Shown piece by piece: positions 26,212-35,259 of a stretch of DNA of 64,000 nucleotides. The notes under the pieces were generated by a model. That model did no database searches and was not told the origin of the DNA. It saw only the letters and a list, made by a program, of their open reading frames with translations. The translations under genes were made by a program, and so were the position numbers. This DNA comes from Cupriavidus campinensis (GTDB lineage Bacteria; Pseudomonadota; Gammaproteobacteria; Burkholderiales; Burkholderiaceae): contig NZ_CAJPVH010000025.1 in assembly GCF_905397395.1 (NCBI RefSeq), positions 1-64,000 on the forward strand, given 5' to 3'. How positions within the stretch are numbered: position 1 is the stretch's first letter; every line of letters starts with the position of its first letter.

Positions 26212-27381
26212 ATGCTTCCCGAACAGGACCAAGACCAGATTTACCCGGAAATCCGCGAAGCCGTGCGCGACCTCTGCGCAGGCTTCGATTCCGCCTACTG
26301 GCAGCGGGTGGAGGAACAGAACGCGTTTCCGGAGACCTTCGTCCAGGCGCTGACGCAGGCCGGCTGGCTCTCCGCGCTGATTCCCGAAGCCTACGGCGGC
26401 TCCGGCCTGCCGCTGACGGCGGCGTCGGTGATCATGGAGGAAATCAACCGCAGCGGCGGCAACTCGGGCGCCTGCCACGGCCAGATGTACGTCATGGGCT
26501 GCCTGCTGCGCCATGGCTCCGAGGCCCAGAAGCAGCGCTGGCTGCCGGGCATCGCCTCCGGCGAGCTGCGCATGCAGTCGATGGCCGTGACCGAGCCCAC
26601 CACCGGCACGGACACCACCAAACTCAAGACCACCGCCGTGCGCCAGGGCGACAAATACATCGTCAACGGCCAGAAAGTGTGGATTTCGCGTGTGCAGCAT
26701 TCCGACCTGATGCTGCTGCTGGCGCGCACCACGCCGCTGGACCAGGTGAAGAAGAAGTCGGAGGGCCTGTCCGTGTTCGTGGTGGACCTGCGCGAGGCCA
26801 TCGGCAAGGGCCTGACCGTCCAGCCGATCCGCAACATGGTCAACCACGAGACCAACGAGCTGTTCTTCGACAACCTGGAGATCCCCGCAGAGAACCTGAT
26901 CGGCGAGGAAGGCCGTGGGCTCAAGTACATCCTCGACGGCCTGAACGCCGAGCGCATCCTGATTGCCGCCGAGTGCATCGGCGACGGCTACTGGTTCGTC
27001 GAGCGCGCCAGCAGCTATGCGCGCGAGCGCATCGTCTTCGACCGCCCCATCGGCCAGAACCAGGGCGTGCAGTTCCCCATCGCCCGCTCGTTCGTCAACG
27101 TGGAGGCGGCCAGCCTGATGCGCTACAAGGCCGCGCAGCTGTTCGACGCCGGCAAGCCCTGCGGCAAGGAGGCCAACATCGCCAAGCTGCTGGCCGCCGA
27201 TGCCTCGTGGGAGGCCGCCAACGTCTGCCTCCAGACCCACGGCGGCTTCGGCTTTGCGGCCGAATACGACATCGAGCGCAAGTTCCGCGAGACGCGCCTG
27301 TACCAGGTGGCGCCGATCTCGACCAACCTGATCCTGTCCTACGTGGCCGAACACGTGCTGGACCTGCCCCGTTCCTATTGA
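26212..27381 (+). CDS. Acyl-CoA dehydrogenase
   Basis: 389 aa, standard ACAD length. Family motifs: AGWLSALIPEAYGGSG near the N-terminus, MAVTEPTTGTDTTKLKT (FAD/acyl-CoA loop), GQKVWISRVQHSD, and the C-terminal QTHGGFGFAAEYDIERKFRE, which contacts FAD. It oxidises an acyl-CoA to the enoyl-CoA and passes electrons to ETF. First gene of a tight three-gene operon (17- and 14-bp steps to the next genes). Its partners, MmgE/PrpD and a FAS1-like dehydratase, point to a branched or dicarboxylic acyl-CoA rather than a plain fatty acid. Confidence 0.92.
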   Translation: MLPEQDQDQIYPEIREAVRDLCAGFDSAYWQRVEEQNAFPETFVQALTQAGWLSALIPEAYGGSGLPLTAASVIMEEINRSGGNSGACHGQMYVMGCLLRHGSEAQKQRWLPGIASGELRMQSMAVTEPTTGTDTTKLKTTAVRQGDKYIVNGQKVWISRVQHSDLMLLLARTTPLDQVKKKSEGLSVFVVDLREAIGKGLTVQPIRNMVNHETNELFFDNLEIPAENLIGEEGRGLKYILDGLNAERILIAAECIGDGYWFVERASSYARERIVFDRPIGQNQGVQFPIARSFVNVEAASLMRYKAAQLFDAGKPCGKEANIAKLLAADASWEAANVCLQTHGGFGFAAEYDIERKFRETRLYQVAPISTNLILSYVAEHVLDLPRSY

Positions 27382-27397
27382 GATTGCCGAGATTCCC

Positions 27398-28780
27398 ATG
27401 TCCGACCAAGCCGCACCGCAATATCCGACGCGCCAGCTTTGCGACTTCCTGGCCCGCCTGACGCTCGACGACGTCCCCGCGCCGGTCATCGAGCGCACCA
27501 AGGACCTGTTTCTCGACTGGATGGCGTCCGCCATCGCCGGCAAGGACGCGCCCGCCGTGCGCCGCATCCAGGAATTCGCCGCCGCGATGGGGCCGCAGGA
27601 CGGCGACGCCGAGGTCTTTGTCGACCGGCGCCGCACCTCGCCCTACTTCGCCGCGCTGATCAACGGCGCCTCGTCCCACGTGGTGGAACAGGACGATGTG
27701 CATAACGGCTCGGTCCTGCACCCGGCCGCCGTGGTATTCCCGGCCGTGGTGGCCGCCGCGCAGGCCGAGGGCAAGACCGGCGCCGAGGTGCTGCTGGCCA
27801 GCATCGCCGGCTACGAGGCCGGTATCCGCATCGGCGAATTCATGGGCCGCTCGCACTACCGGGTCTTCCACACCACAGGCACGGTCGGCACGCTGGCCGC
27901 CGCTGCGGCGGTGGCCAAGCTGTTCGGCCTGGATGCGGAAGGCATCAACCAGGCGCTCGGCACCGCCGGCACGCAGGCCGCCGGCCTGTGGGAATTCCTG
28001 CGCGACGCCGCCGACTCCAAGCAACTGCACACGGCCAAGGCCGCCGCCGACGGGCTCCAGTCGGCCTGGCTCGCCCGCGCGGGCTTTACCGGCGCCCGGC
28101 AGATCCTCGAAGGGGCGCAGGGCATGGCTGCCGGCATGTCGAGCGATGCCAACCCCGCCGCCCTGACCGATGGCCTGGGCACGCGCTGGGCCACGGCCGA
28201 GACCTCGTTCAAGTTCTTCGCCTCTTGCCGCCACACGCACCCCGCCGCCGACGCGCTCAAGGCGCTGATGCAGCGCGATGGCCTGCGCGCCGGCGACATC
28301 GCCGCCGTCACCGCCCACGTACACCAGGGCGCCATCGACGTGCTCGGCCCCGTGGTGGACCCACGCACCATCCATCAGGCCAAGTTCTCGATGGGCACCG
28401 TACTCGGATTGGTCGCGTGGTACGCCCATGCGGGCCTGGGCGAGTTCGAGGAGCACGCGCTGCGCGACGCCGAGGTGGCCGCGTTCCGCGAGAAGGTCAC
28501 CATGGAGCTGGACGACGAGATCAACGCCGCCTATCCGCGCCAGTGGATTGGCCGCGTGACCGTGCGCACCACCGATGGCCGCACGCTCGGCGCCCGCGTG
28601 GACGTGCCCAAGGGTGACCCGGACAACACGCTGTCGCGCCCGGAACTGGAGGCCAAGGCGATCCAGCTCGCCGCGTTCCGGCACGGCGCCACGGAAGCCG
28701 AGATGCGCACCATCATCGCGCGCGTCTGGCAACTCGAACAGGCGGCGGACGTGCGCGACTGGCTGCCGTTCGCCCGCTGA
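27398..28780 (+). CDS. MmgE/PrpD family protein
   Basis: 460 aa, full family length. Recognisable features are LTLDDVPAPVIERTKDLFLDWMA-type N-terminus, INGASSHVVEQDDVHNGSVLHPAAVVFPA (conserved His/Asp region), and FKFFASCRHTHPAADAL. Members include 2-methylcitrate dehydratase (PrpD) and cis-aconitate decarboxylase-related proteins, so a dehydratase or lyase acting on a branched tricarboxylate or dicarboxylate is expected. No prpB or prpC is nearby, so this is not a methylcitrate cycle locus. Confidence 0.9.
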   Translation: MSDQAAPQYPTRQLCDFLARLTLDDVPAPVIERTKDLFLDWMASAIAGKDAPAVRRIQEFAAAMGPQDGDAEVFVDRRRTSPYFAALINGASSHVVEQDDVHNGSVLHPAAVVFPAVVAAAQAEGKTGAEVLLASIAGYEAGIRIGEFMGRSHYRVFHTTGTVGTLAAAAAVAKLFGLDAEGINQALGTAGTQAAGLWEFLRDAADSKQLHTAKAAADGLQSAWLARAGFTGARQILEGAQGMAAGMSSDANPAALTDGLGTRWATAETSFKFFASCRHTHPAADALKALMQRDGLRAGDIAAVTAHVHQGAIDVLGPVVDPRTIHQAKFSMGTVLGLVAWYAHAGLGEFEEHALRDAEVAAFREKVTMELDDEINAAYPRQWIGRVTVRTTDGRTLGARVDVPKGDPDNTLSRPELEAKAIQLAAFRHGATEAEMRTIIARVWQLEQAADVRDWLPFAR

Positions 28781-28793
28781 TAGGAAACAACCC

Positions 28794-29666
28794 ATGACCC
28801 AGACCCCCACGCTCGAACAACTGCGCGAATGGATCGGCCGCTCGGAGACGCGCACCGAGACCCTCGCGCCCGAACCGGTCCTCGCACTGGCCGCCACGCT
28901 GGACCTCGATGGCGAGGCCGTCGCCAGCCAGCCCCTGCCGCCGCTATGGCACTGGCTCTACTTCCTGCCGCGCGCCCCGCAGCGCGATCTTGGCGCCGAT
29001 GGCCATCCCGCGCTGGGCGGCTTCCTGCCGCCCGTGCCGCTGCCGCGCCGCATGTGGGCCGGCGGCGAACTGACGTTCTCGCGCGGCCTGCGCGTGGGCG
29101 ACACGGTAACCAAGACCTCCACCATCACCGATGTGCAGCACAAGTCCGGCCGCACCGGCGAACTCTGGTTCGTGACGGTGGAGCACGTGCTGACGGTGGG
29201 CGGCGAGACCGCGCTGACCGAGCGGCACGACATCGTCTATCGCGCCATGCCCGAGCGCGGTGCCCCCCAGCCGCCGCGCCCGCGCCTTGTCGTCCATCCC
29301 GACACGGCGCAGTTTGGCCGCACGCTGCGGGCCGATCCGGTCATGCTGTTCCGCTTCTCGGCGCTGACATTCAACGGGCACCGCATCCATTACGACCTGG
29401 ACTACGTGCGTGAGGTGGAAGGCTATCCGGGGCTGATCGTCCACGGCCCGCTGCAGGCCATGCTGATGCTGGAACTGCTGCGGCACGCCCGGCCTGAGGC
29501 CCGGGTGGCGCGCTTCGGCTTCCGTGGCGTGGCACCGCTGTTCCACCAGGACACGGTCAGCGTGGGCGGGCAGGACGACCCGGCGCGCGATGGCCGCGTC
29601 ATCCTGTGGACCGGCGACGATGCCGGCGGCCAGGCCATGCAGGCCTGGGCCGAGGTGGCGCGCTGA
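28794..29666 (+). CDS. FAS1-like/MaoC-fold dehydratase (mesaconyl- or itaconyl-CoA hydratase type)
   Basis: 290 aa from the ATG at 28794, with AGGAAAC upstream. Double hotdog layout of the HTD2/mesaconyl-C4-CoA hydratase group: WHWLYFLPRAPQRDLGADGH, PRRMWAGGELTFSRGLRVGD in the first half, and FSALTFNGHRIHYDLDY with the hydratase His/Asp, then GLIVHGPLQAMLMLELL in the second. It adds or removes water on an unsaturated acyl-CoA. With the acyl-CoA dehydrogenase and PrpD homologue upstream, it supports breakdown of a C4-C6 dicarboxylic or branched acyl-CoA. The specific substrate is an inference. Confidence 0.85.
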   Translation: MTQTPTLEQLREWIGRSETRTETLAPEPVLALAATLDLDGEAVASQPLPPLWHWLYFLPRAPQRDLGADGHPALGGFLPPVPLPRRMWAGGELTFSRGLRVGDTVTKTSTITDVQHKSGRTGELWFVTVEHVLTVGGETALTERHDIVYRAMPERGAPQPPRPRLVVHPDTAQFGRTLRADPVMLFRFSALTFNGHRIHYDLDYVREVEGYPGLIVHGPLQAMLMLELLRHARPEARVARFGFRGVAPLFHQDTVSVGGQDDPARDGRVILWTGDDAGGQAMQAWAEVAR

Positions 29667-29690
29667 CGCCGGGGCGCGGCGGCAGCACGG

Positions 29691-31112
29691 TCAGGAGTTC
29701 ACCGCGTAGAGGTACAGGATGGCGCCGTGCGCGCCCTCCTTGCTGTCGAACTTGAACGCGTTGCCGGACGAGTTGCCCCGGATGCAGAACGACACCGTGT
29801 CCTCGCCGGCGGCAATGGCCGTCTTGACCAGATTCGTGACGTTGAAGTACCGGTACTGCTTGTAGGTATCCAGGTACAGCGTGGCCGATGTGCCGCCGCA
29901 AGTCGGCGCGTTATGGGAGTTGATATGGTCCTCGTGCCAGTTGGTCGTCGTGCTGTGCGCACTGATGATGGCCGTGGCATCCACGCCGCCGCCCCAGATC
30001 AGCAGCCGGTACTGCGGCGTGAACTCGGGCGGGATCTCCAGGGCGCCCTTCGGAATCGGAAACATGATGTAGATCTTCGATTCCGGCTCGCTGCCGACCG
30101 CGCGCTGGGTAAACAGCGAGTCCGCCTGCCCGAAGTTGTCGTTCGCGGTTTCGCCGCCGCGCACCGTGGCGTCCGCGGTGACCTGGGTGAATGCATAGGC
30201 CACGGTGCTGCTGCAGGACCGGCCGAGGTTCATGCAGTATTCAACCATGTAGCGCATCGCGTCTTCGGTCCAGCCGTTGAAGAAATCGGCATGGGCCGTG
30301 TACAGCGAGCCCCAGTTCAGGCTTACCACGTTACCGTTGTCGTCCAGCGTCGGGTCCATCGAAAGCTGCGCGTTCGTCAGGTCCGTCACGGCGCCGATCT
30401 GGTAGGCGAGATTGAAGCTCAGGTGCGGCAGCGGCACCGGATAGTCCGCCGGGCAGGTCCCGTCGGAATTGGCATAGGCGATGTTGTTCCGCCCGCTGCG
30501 GAACGGATGCAAGTGCACGCCGTCCCAGCAGTTCGGAAACGCCAGCGCGATGTTCAGCTGGACGTTGCCGTTCGCGTCCGGTACGCAATCGTTCGGCGGC
30601 GTGCGCGTGTAGCCCCGCTTCGACCCCGTGCAGAGGAAATTGACCGCCACGCTGGGCCCCGAGCCCCGGTGATCGCCGGCCAGCATCTGGAGCCCGGGCG
30701 GAATCACCGTGACCCGCCGGTGCGTGTTCGCCGGGAAGGCCCGGTTCTGGTAATAGGTCTTGTGATATCCGGGCGCCACCACGCGTCCATCCGGCAGCAT
30801 CAGCGAAGGCGCCCAGTAGGCCGTGTTGTCCGCCGCGTTCTCGCAGGTGGAGCTGTGCTCCGTGTACAGGTCTTCCGCCGTGGTGTTGCCGTCGGTGGTG
30901 GTATGGCCGAAGAAGTCATGCGACATCGCGATCCCCGGCTTGCCGGGATAGATGATCGGATCGTCGGGCAGGCGGTGCGAGTACCTGCAACTGACGTTGG
31001 CGGCACCCTCGCCAACCGCCTCGCCGCGCGCACTCGGGGCGCCTAACCATACGGCGGCCACCAGCAGGCCCCCGCAGAGCACCGCGATCGAGTAATACAG
31101 GCGACTTTTCAT
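29691..31112 (-). CDS. Secreted DUF1996 domain protein
   Basis: 473 aa from the ATG at 31112 (MKSRLYYS), with GAGGGGG upstream. Signal peptide or N-terminal anchor to about residue 30. DUF1996 core at about residues 48-280: DPIIYPGKPGIAMSHDFFGH, APSLMLPDGRVVAPGYHKTYY, and FPNCWDGVHLHPFRSGRNN, DGTCPADYPVPLPHL. This family is common in fungi and actinobacteria and rare in beta-proteobacteria. It often co-occurs with carbohydrate-binding or lectin-like modules, and the C-terminal 170 residues here (disulfide-capable, TATINGG-type beta pattern) may be such a module. The function is unknown. Confidence 0.85.
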   Translation of the reverse strand: MKSRLYYSIAVLCGGLLVAAVWLGAPSARGEAVGEGAANVSCRYSHRLPDDPIIYPGKPGIAMSHDFFGHTTTDGNTTAEDLYTEHSSTCENAADNTAYWAPSLMLPDGRVVAPGYHKTYYQNRAFPANTHRRVTVIPPGLQMLAGDHRGSGPSVAVNFLCTGSKRGYTRTPPNDCVPDANGNVQLNIALAFPNCWDGVHLHPFRSGRNNIAYANSDGTCPADYPVPLPHLSFNLAYQIGAVTDLTNAQLSMDPTLDDNGNVVSLNWGSLYTAHADFFNGWTEDAMRYMVEYCMNLGRSCSSTVAYAFTQVTADATVRGGETANDNFGQADSLFTQRAVGSEPESKIYIMFPIPKGALEIPPEFTPQYRLLIWGGGVDATAIISAHSTTTNWHEDHINSHNAPTCGGTSATLYLDTYKQYRYFNVTNLVKTAIAAGEDTVSFCIRGNSSGNAFKFDSKEGAHGAILYLYAVNS

Positions 31113-31220
31113 GATGGAACCCCCTCGCTGTGTGGATGCGAAGGATGTTCCCGCCACGATCCTTGCAGGACAATGGACGATGATGGGTCATCCCTCACCG
31201 CGTGTGGTGAGGGATGTAGG

Positions 31221-32399
31221 TCAGAGCGCCGCCGCCGTGCCCAGCAGCGCGGTGGATTGGCTGGACAAGGTCCCGCCGTTGCCGTGCACGAGCGCGATCT
31301 CCGCCCCCGCCACCTGCCGTTCGCCGCACTCGCCGCGCAACTGCCGCACCGCCTCGATGGTGATGAACATGCCGTACATGCCCGGATGCACGCACGACAG
31401 GCCGCCGCCGTTGGTGTTCACGGGCAGCCGCCCGCCCGGGGCGATGGCCCCGCCGCTGACGAACGCCCCGCCCTCGCCCTTGGCGCAGAAGCCCAGGTCC
31501 TCGAGGAACAGGATCGTGTTGATCGTGAAGGCGTCGTAGAGTTCGAGCACGTCCACGTCGGACGGCTTGAGGCCCGCCATCGCGAAGGCCCGGGCGCCGC
31601 TTTCCTGCGCCGCCGTCACCGTCACGTCCGGCATCGACGAGATCTGCCGATGCCAGGTGGCCGTGGCGTTGCCGAGCACGTACACCGGCGGCTTGGCCAG
31701 CGCCTTCGCACGGTCGGCCCGCACCATCACGTAGGCGCCGGCGCCATCGGTCACCAGGCAGCAGTCGCGCACCGAGAGCGGGTCGGACACCATGCGGGCG
31801 CCCAGCACGTCCTCGATGGAGAGCGGGTCGCGCATCATCGCCTCGGGGTTCATGCGCGCCCACTGGCGCGCGGCCACGGCCACCTCGGCCAGCTGCGTGC
31901 GCGTGGTGCCGTACTGGTGCATGTGGCGCGCGGCAGCCAGCGCGTAGGAGGTGATCGGCGCCAGCGGCTGGTAGGGGTTCTCGTACGGCTGCGGGTCCAG
32001 CACGGCGCGCACCTTTCCGATGCCAGCCCGGCCCACCGTGGACGTGCGCTGGTTGCTGCCGTAGCAGACCAGCACGGCGTCGCAGAGGCCGGCTTCCAGC
32101 GCCATCATCGCCGGCAGCATGTGCGAGACGAAGCTCGAGCCGCCAATCATCGTGCTGTCCACGAACTTCGGCTGGATGCCGAGGTACTCCGCCACCGGCA
32201 TGACCCACATGGTGGCGCCGACGCTGGCCGTGGCGATGCCGTCGATGTCGCGCATCGACATCCCCGCATCCTTCACGGCCGCCTTGGCCGCCTCCACGAG
32301 GATTTCCATCTCGGTCTTGCCATGGGCTTCGCCGAGGCCCGCCTGGCCCACGCCGACAATGGCCACGCCGCCGCGCAGGTGCGATCCGTTGCTTGCCAT
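31221..32399 (-). CDS. Thiolase family (SCP2-like) acyl-CoA acetyltransferase
   Basis: 392 aa. Thiolase superfamily protein of the SCP-x/lipid-transfer type: VAIVGVGQAGLGEAHGKTE start, MIGGSSFVSHMLPAMMALEAGLCDAVL (the usual catalytic Cys position reads S/G-S-S-F, so Cys is not obvious), DAFTINTILFLEDLGFC, NTNGGGLSCVHPGMYGMF with His, and a C-terminal HGNGGTLSSQSTA. In this group it usually works with the DUF35 protein encoded just upstream (3-bp gap). It probably acts on a CoA-thioester chain, with no exact substrate evident. Confidence 0.88.
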   Translation of the reverse strand: MASNGSHLRGGVAIVGVGQAGLGEAHGKTEMEILVEAAKAAVKDAGMSMRDIDGIATASVGATMWVMPVAEYLGIQPKFVDSTMIGGSSFVSHMLPAMMALEAGLCDAVLVCYGSNQRTSTVGRAGIGKVRAVLDPQPYENPYQPLAPITSYALAAARHMHQYGTTRTQLAEVAVAARQWARMNPEAMMRDPLSIEDVLGARMVSDPLSVRDCCLVTDGAGAYVMVRADRAKALAKPPVYVLGNATATWHRQISSMPDVTVTAAQESGARAFAMAGLKPSDVDVLELYDAFTINTILFLEDLGFCAKGEGGAFVSGGAIAPGGRLPVNTNGGGLSCVHPGMYGMFITIEAVRQLRGECGERQVAGAEIALVHGNGGTLSSQSTALLGTAAAL

Positions 32400-32402
32400 G
32401 GT

Positions 32403-32828
32403 TCAGCCCTCCCCAACCAGATCGAACACGACCAGCGCCGGTTCGGTATCGCTCTTTTCCGGCGCCACGCGCGCCACGCGCGCCACACGCGCCTTGACGC
32501 GCATGCCGATGCGCACATCGGCCGGGGCGATGCCCTCGACCCGGCTCATCATGCGCACGCCTTCGTCCAGGTCTACCAGCACCACGTTGTAGTCGCCACC
32601 CGCATCGGGCTTGCGGCGCACCACGCTCGTCGAGTAGACCGTGCCGGTGCCGGCAGGCGCGGTCCAGGCCAGCGCGTCGCCGCCGCAGTGCGGGCAGATA
32701 TTGCGCGGATAGAAGACATGGCGATGGCAGTCCTGGCAAAGCTGGATGCGGAACTGGCCGGCGGCCAGCGCCTCGGCGTACTGCTTGTCCGGACCGGGAT
32801 CGGTCACGGCAGGAGTGGATTGCGGCAT
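32403..32828 (-). CDS. Zn-ribbon OB-fold (DUF35) protein
   Basis: 141 aa. The rubredoxin-like zinc ribbon reads CQDCHRHVFYPRNICPHCGG (two CxxC pairs), then an OB-fold that begins LAWTAPAGTGTVYSTSVV. DUF35 proteins form complexes with thiolase-like partners (in acetoacetyl-CoA, sterol side-chain and related pathways) and are thought to help shuttle or bind the acyl-CoA. Located between the TPP enzyme and the thiolase in the same operon. Confidence 0.92.
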   Translation of the reverse strand: MPQSTPAVTDPGPDKQYAEALAAGQFRIQLCQDCHRHVFYPRNICPHCGGDALAWTAPAGTGTVYSTSVVRRKPDAGGDYNVVLVDLDEGVRMMSRVEGIAPADVRIGMRVKARVARVARVAPEKSDTEPALVVFDLVGEG

Positions 32829-32847
32829 GGGGTCTCCGGAAGGCAGG

Positions 32848-34413
32848 TCAGATCACGAGTTCGATCAGGAACGGGCCCTTGCGCTGGTTGGCCATCGCGA
32901 AGAGATCGGCAAAGGTCTCCATGTTGTCCGCGCGCGCGGCCTCCACGCCCATGCCGTTGGCCATCTTGACCCAGTCCAGGTCCGGGTTGCCGAGGTCGAG
33001 CATGTCGAGCGCGGTCTTGCCCGGGTTGGCGCCCACGCCGGCCAGCTCGCCCAGCAGGATCGCGTACTTGCGGTTGGCCAGCAGCACGATGGTGACGTCG
33101 AGCTTCTCGCGCGCCATGGTCCACAGCGATTGCAGCGTGTACATGCCCGAGCCATCGGCCTGCAGGGCCACCACGCGGCGGTCGGGCGCGGCGATGGCGG
33201 CGCCGGTGGCCAGCGGCAGGCCGGCGCCGATCGCACCGCCGGTCAGCTGCAGCCAGTCGTGCGGGGCGGCGTGCACGGTGCCCGGATAGAACGCGCGGCC
33301 AAAGCTCACGCTCTCCTCCACCACCACGGCCTGCTCCGGCAGCAGCGCGGCCAGCGTCTGCGCCACGGCCTCGGAGGTCACGGCGCCCTTGGCGGTCTCG
33401 CGCGGCACCTGCGTGGCGGCAGCCGGCAGCGCGGCGTTGCGGGCGCCCAGTTCGTCGGCCAGCCGGGCCAGCGCCTCGGCAAGATCTTCCTCAGCGCGGG
33501 CCAGCACATGGATATTGGCGTCCTCGGGGTACGGGCGCGGCGACTGGCCCGGGTAGGCGAAAAACGTCACCGGCGCCGGCGCGCCCACCAGGATCACGTT
33601 GCGGATGCCGGCGAGCTTGGCGCGGGCGGCATCGCCCGAATAGGGAATGCGGTCGATCGCCAGCCGGCCCCGGCCACGCGTGACGCGGGCGTTGGACATC
33701 GGCGTGATCAGGCGGGCGTCCGTGGCGGCGGCGATGCGGTGGGCGTCAGCCAGCGCGGCTTCGCGCAGCGCGCTGCCGGCCAGCACGATCAGCGTGGGCT
33801 GGCCGCTGCGCAGCACGCGCGCGGCGTTCTGCACGGCGTCCGGCGAGACCTTGGGCACCGGGAGCGCCGGCAGCGGCGCGGCCACCTGTCCGCCGGCATC
33901 CCAGCACACATCGGACGGCAGGATCAGGCTGGCGACACCGCCCGGCGCGCCGCGTGCGGCCTGCACCGCCACGGCGGCGTCAGCGCCCACCGAGGCGGCA
34001 CGGGTGGCGGTGCGCGTCCACACGGACACCGGACGCGCCCAGCCTTCGGTATCGGCGGTCAGCGGCGCATCGAGCGGCCGGTGGTAGGTCGCCTGATCGC
34101 CAATGATGTTGACGATGGGCGTTTGCGCGCGCCGTGCGTTATGGAGATTCGCCAATCCATTCGCCAGCCCCGGGCCGCAGTGCAGCAGCGTGGCGGCCGG
34201 CTTGTCGGCCATGCGGGCGTAGCCGTCGGCGGCACCGGTCACCACCCCCTCGAACAAACCCAGCACGCAGCGCATGCCGGGAATGCGGTCCAGCGCGGCC
34301 ACGAAGTGCATCTCGCTGGTGCCAGGGTTGGCGAAGCAGGTGTCCACGCCGCAGGCCAGCAGCGTCTTGACCAGGCTTTCCGCGCCGTTCATCGGGGATT
34401 GGGTCGTCTCCAT
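32848..34413 (-). CDS. Thiamine-diphosphate-dependent enzyme (acetolactate synthase large subunit-like)
   Basis: 521 aa from the ATG at 34413; an in-frame ATG at 34392 is an alternative. The ThDP fold has three domains: the N-terminal Pyr domain with VLGLFEGVVTGAADGYARM (catalytic Glu), a central domain, and the C-terminal PP domain with QADGSGMYTLQSLWTMAREKL... and NRKYAIL (the GDG-type metal motif reads A-D-G). It resembles benzoylformate decarboxylase and acetolactate synthase paralogues of catabolic clusters more than biosynthetic IlvB. It is shorter than IlvB and has no small subunit next to it. Likely a 2-oxoacid decarboxylase or ligase in the pathway served by the downstream thiolase. 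Confidence 0.86.
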   Translation of the reverse strand: METTQSPMNGAESLVKTLLACGVDTCFANPGTSEMHFVAALDRIPGMRCVLGLFEGVVTGAADGYARMADKPAATLLHCGPGLANGLANLHNARRAQTPIVNIIGDQATYHRPLDAPLTADTEGWARPVSVWTRTATRAASVGADAAVAVQAARGAPGGVASLILPSDVCWDAGGQVAAPLPALPVPKVSPDAVQNAARVLRSGQPTLIVLAGSALREAALADAHRIAAATDARLITPMSNARVTRGRGRLAIDRIPYSGDAARAKLAGIRNVILVGAPAPVTFFAYPGQSPRPYPEDANIHVLARAEEDLAEALARLADELGARNAALPAAATQVPRETAKGAVTSEAVAQTLAALLPEQAVVVEESVSFGRAFYPGTVHAAPHDWLQLTGGAIGAGLPLATGAAIAAPDRRVVALQADGSGMYTLQSLWTMAREKLDVTIVLLANRKYAILLGELAGVGANPGKTALDMLDLGNPDLDWVKMANGMGVEAARADNMETFADLFAMANQRKGPFLIELVI

Positions 34414-34462
34414 GTCTCGGGTTCCGTTCGGGTGATTAGGTGGGTCTGAGGGATGTGCCGCA

Positions 34463-35215
34463 TCAGCCACGTGATGCCAGCAGGTCGAAATCAAGGCAGA
34501 CGAATTCCGTCGGGAACTCGATCCGCGCGTAGTACACGATCACATCGTCCACGCAGGCGAAGCGGCGCAACTCGGCCACCGGCGCGCCAACCGGCAGCTC
34601 CAGCGCCTTGGCCGCATCGCCGCCGGCGGCCACGATGGACAGGCGCTGGCGTGCCGCCGAGACCTGCAGGCCGGGAAAGCGGTCCAGCACCGGCACCGAG
34701 GCGCCCTGGCGGAACGCCTCCGGCTCGCGTGCAAACACCGCCGCTTCGATATAGACCTCGCCTACGGCAAACGGCCGGCCGTCCAGCCGATGGGCGCGAT
34801 GCAGGAAGTGATAGGCGGCGGCGCGGCGGCCGTCGCACGGCATGCCGAGGTCATCCGGTAGCGGCACGTCTGCGGTGGATTCGACGATGGCCTCGGTGGA
34901 CAGGCGGTCTCCCACGGCCACGGCCTGATCCCAGCTTGTGGGCAGTGCCAGCGGGCGGCGGTCACGGCCCGCCGCCTTGACGAAGGTGCCGCGCCCGCGC
35001 GAGCGCGCGACCAGCCCTTCGGCATCCAGCTGGGAGATGGCGTGGTGCATGGTCATGCGCGCCACGCCATATTCGCGGCAAAGTGCTTCGAGTGACGGAA
35101 TCTGCTCACCGGGCCGCCATGCGCCGCTCTCGATCTGCCGGCGGAAGATCGTGGCGAGCTGGAGATAGACAGGCTCGCGGCTGCGGGAAAGAAGTTGGGC
35201 GGCGGCGTCGGACAT
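34463..35215 (-). CDS. GntR family regulator with a UTRA domain (HutC subfamily)
   Basis: 250 aa. GntR HTH at residues 15-75: VYLQLATIFRRQIESGAWRPGEQIPSLE (split here into helices), GVARMTMHHAISQLDAEGLV and RGRGTFV. The UTRA effector domain fills the rest, with FLHRAHRLDGRPFAVGEVYIEAA. First gene of the minus-strand TPP-DUF35-thiolase operon and divergent from a thioesterase. The palindrome AGTCTAG-TTGG-CTAGACT at 35260-35277 fits a HutC-type operator for both promoters. The effector is unknown. Confidence 0.92.
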   Translation of the reverse strand: MSDAAAQLLSRSREPVYLQLATIFRRQIESGAWRPGEQIPSLEALCREYGVARMTMHHAISQLDAEGLVARSRGRGTFVKAAGRDRRPLALPTSWDQAVAVGDRLSTEAIVESTADVPLPDDLGMPCDGRRAAAYHFLHRAHRLDGRPFAVGEVYIEAAVFAREPEAFRQGASVPVLDRFPGLQVSAARQRLSIVAAGGDAAKALELPVGAPVAELRRFACVDDVIVYYARIEFPTEFVCLDFDLLASRG

Positions 35216-35259
35216 GCGCAGCGCGGGGGCGCACTAATAAGATAGGGCGACTTTATAAA

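Noticed and set aside
35243-35254. 12-mer TAGGGCGACTTT shared with 47089-47100
   Set aside because: A single 12-mer match between two intergenic regions is expected by chance in this much sequence, and no palindrome is involved.
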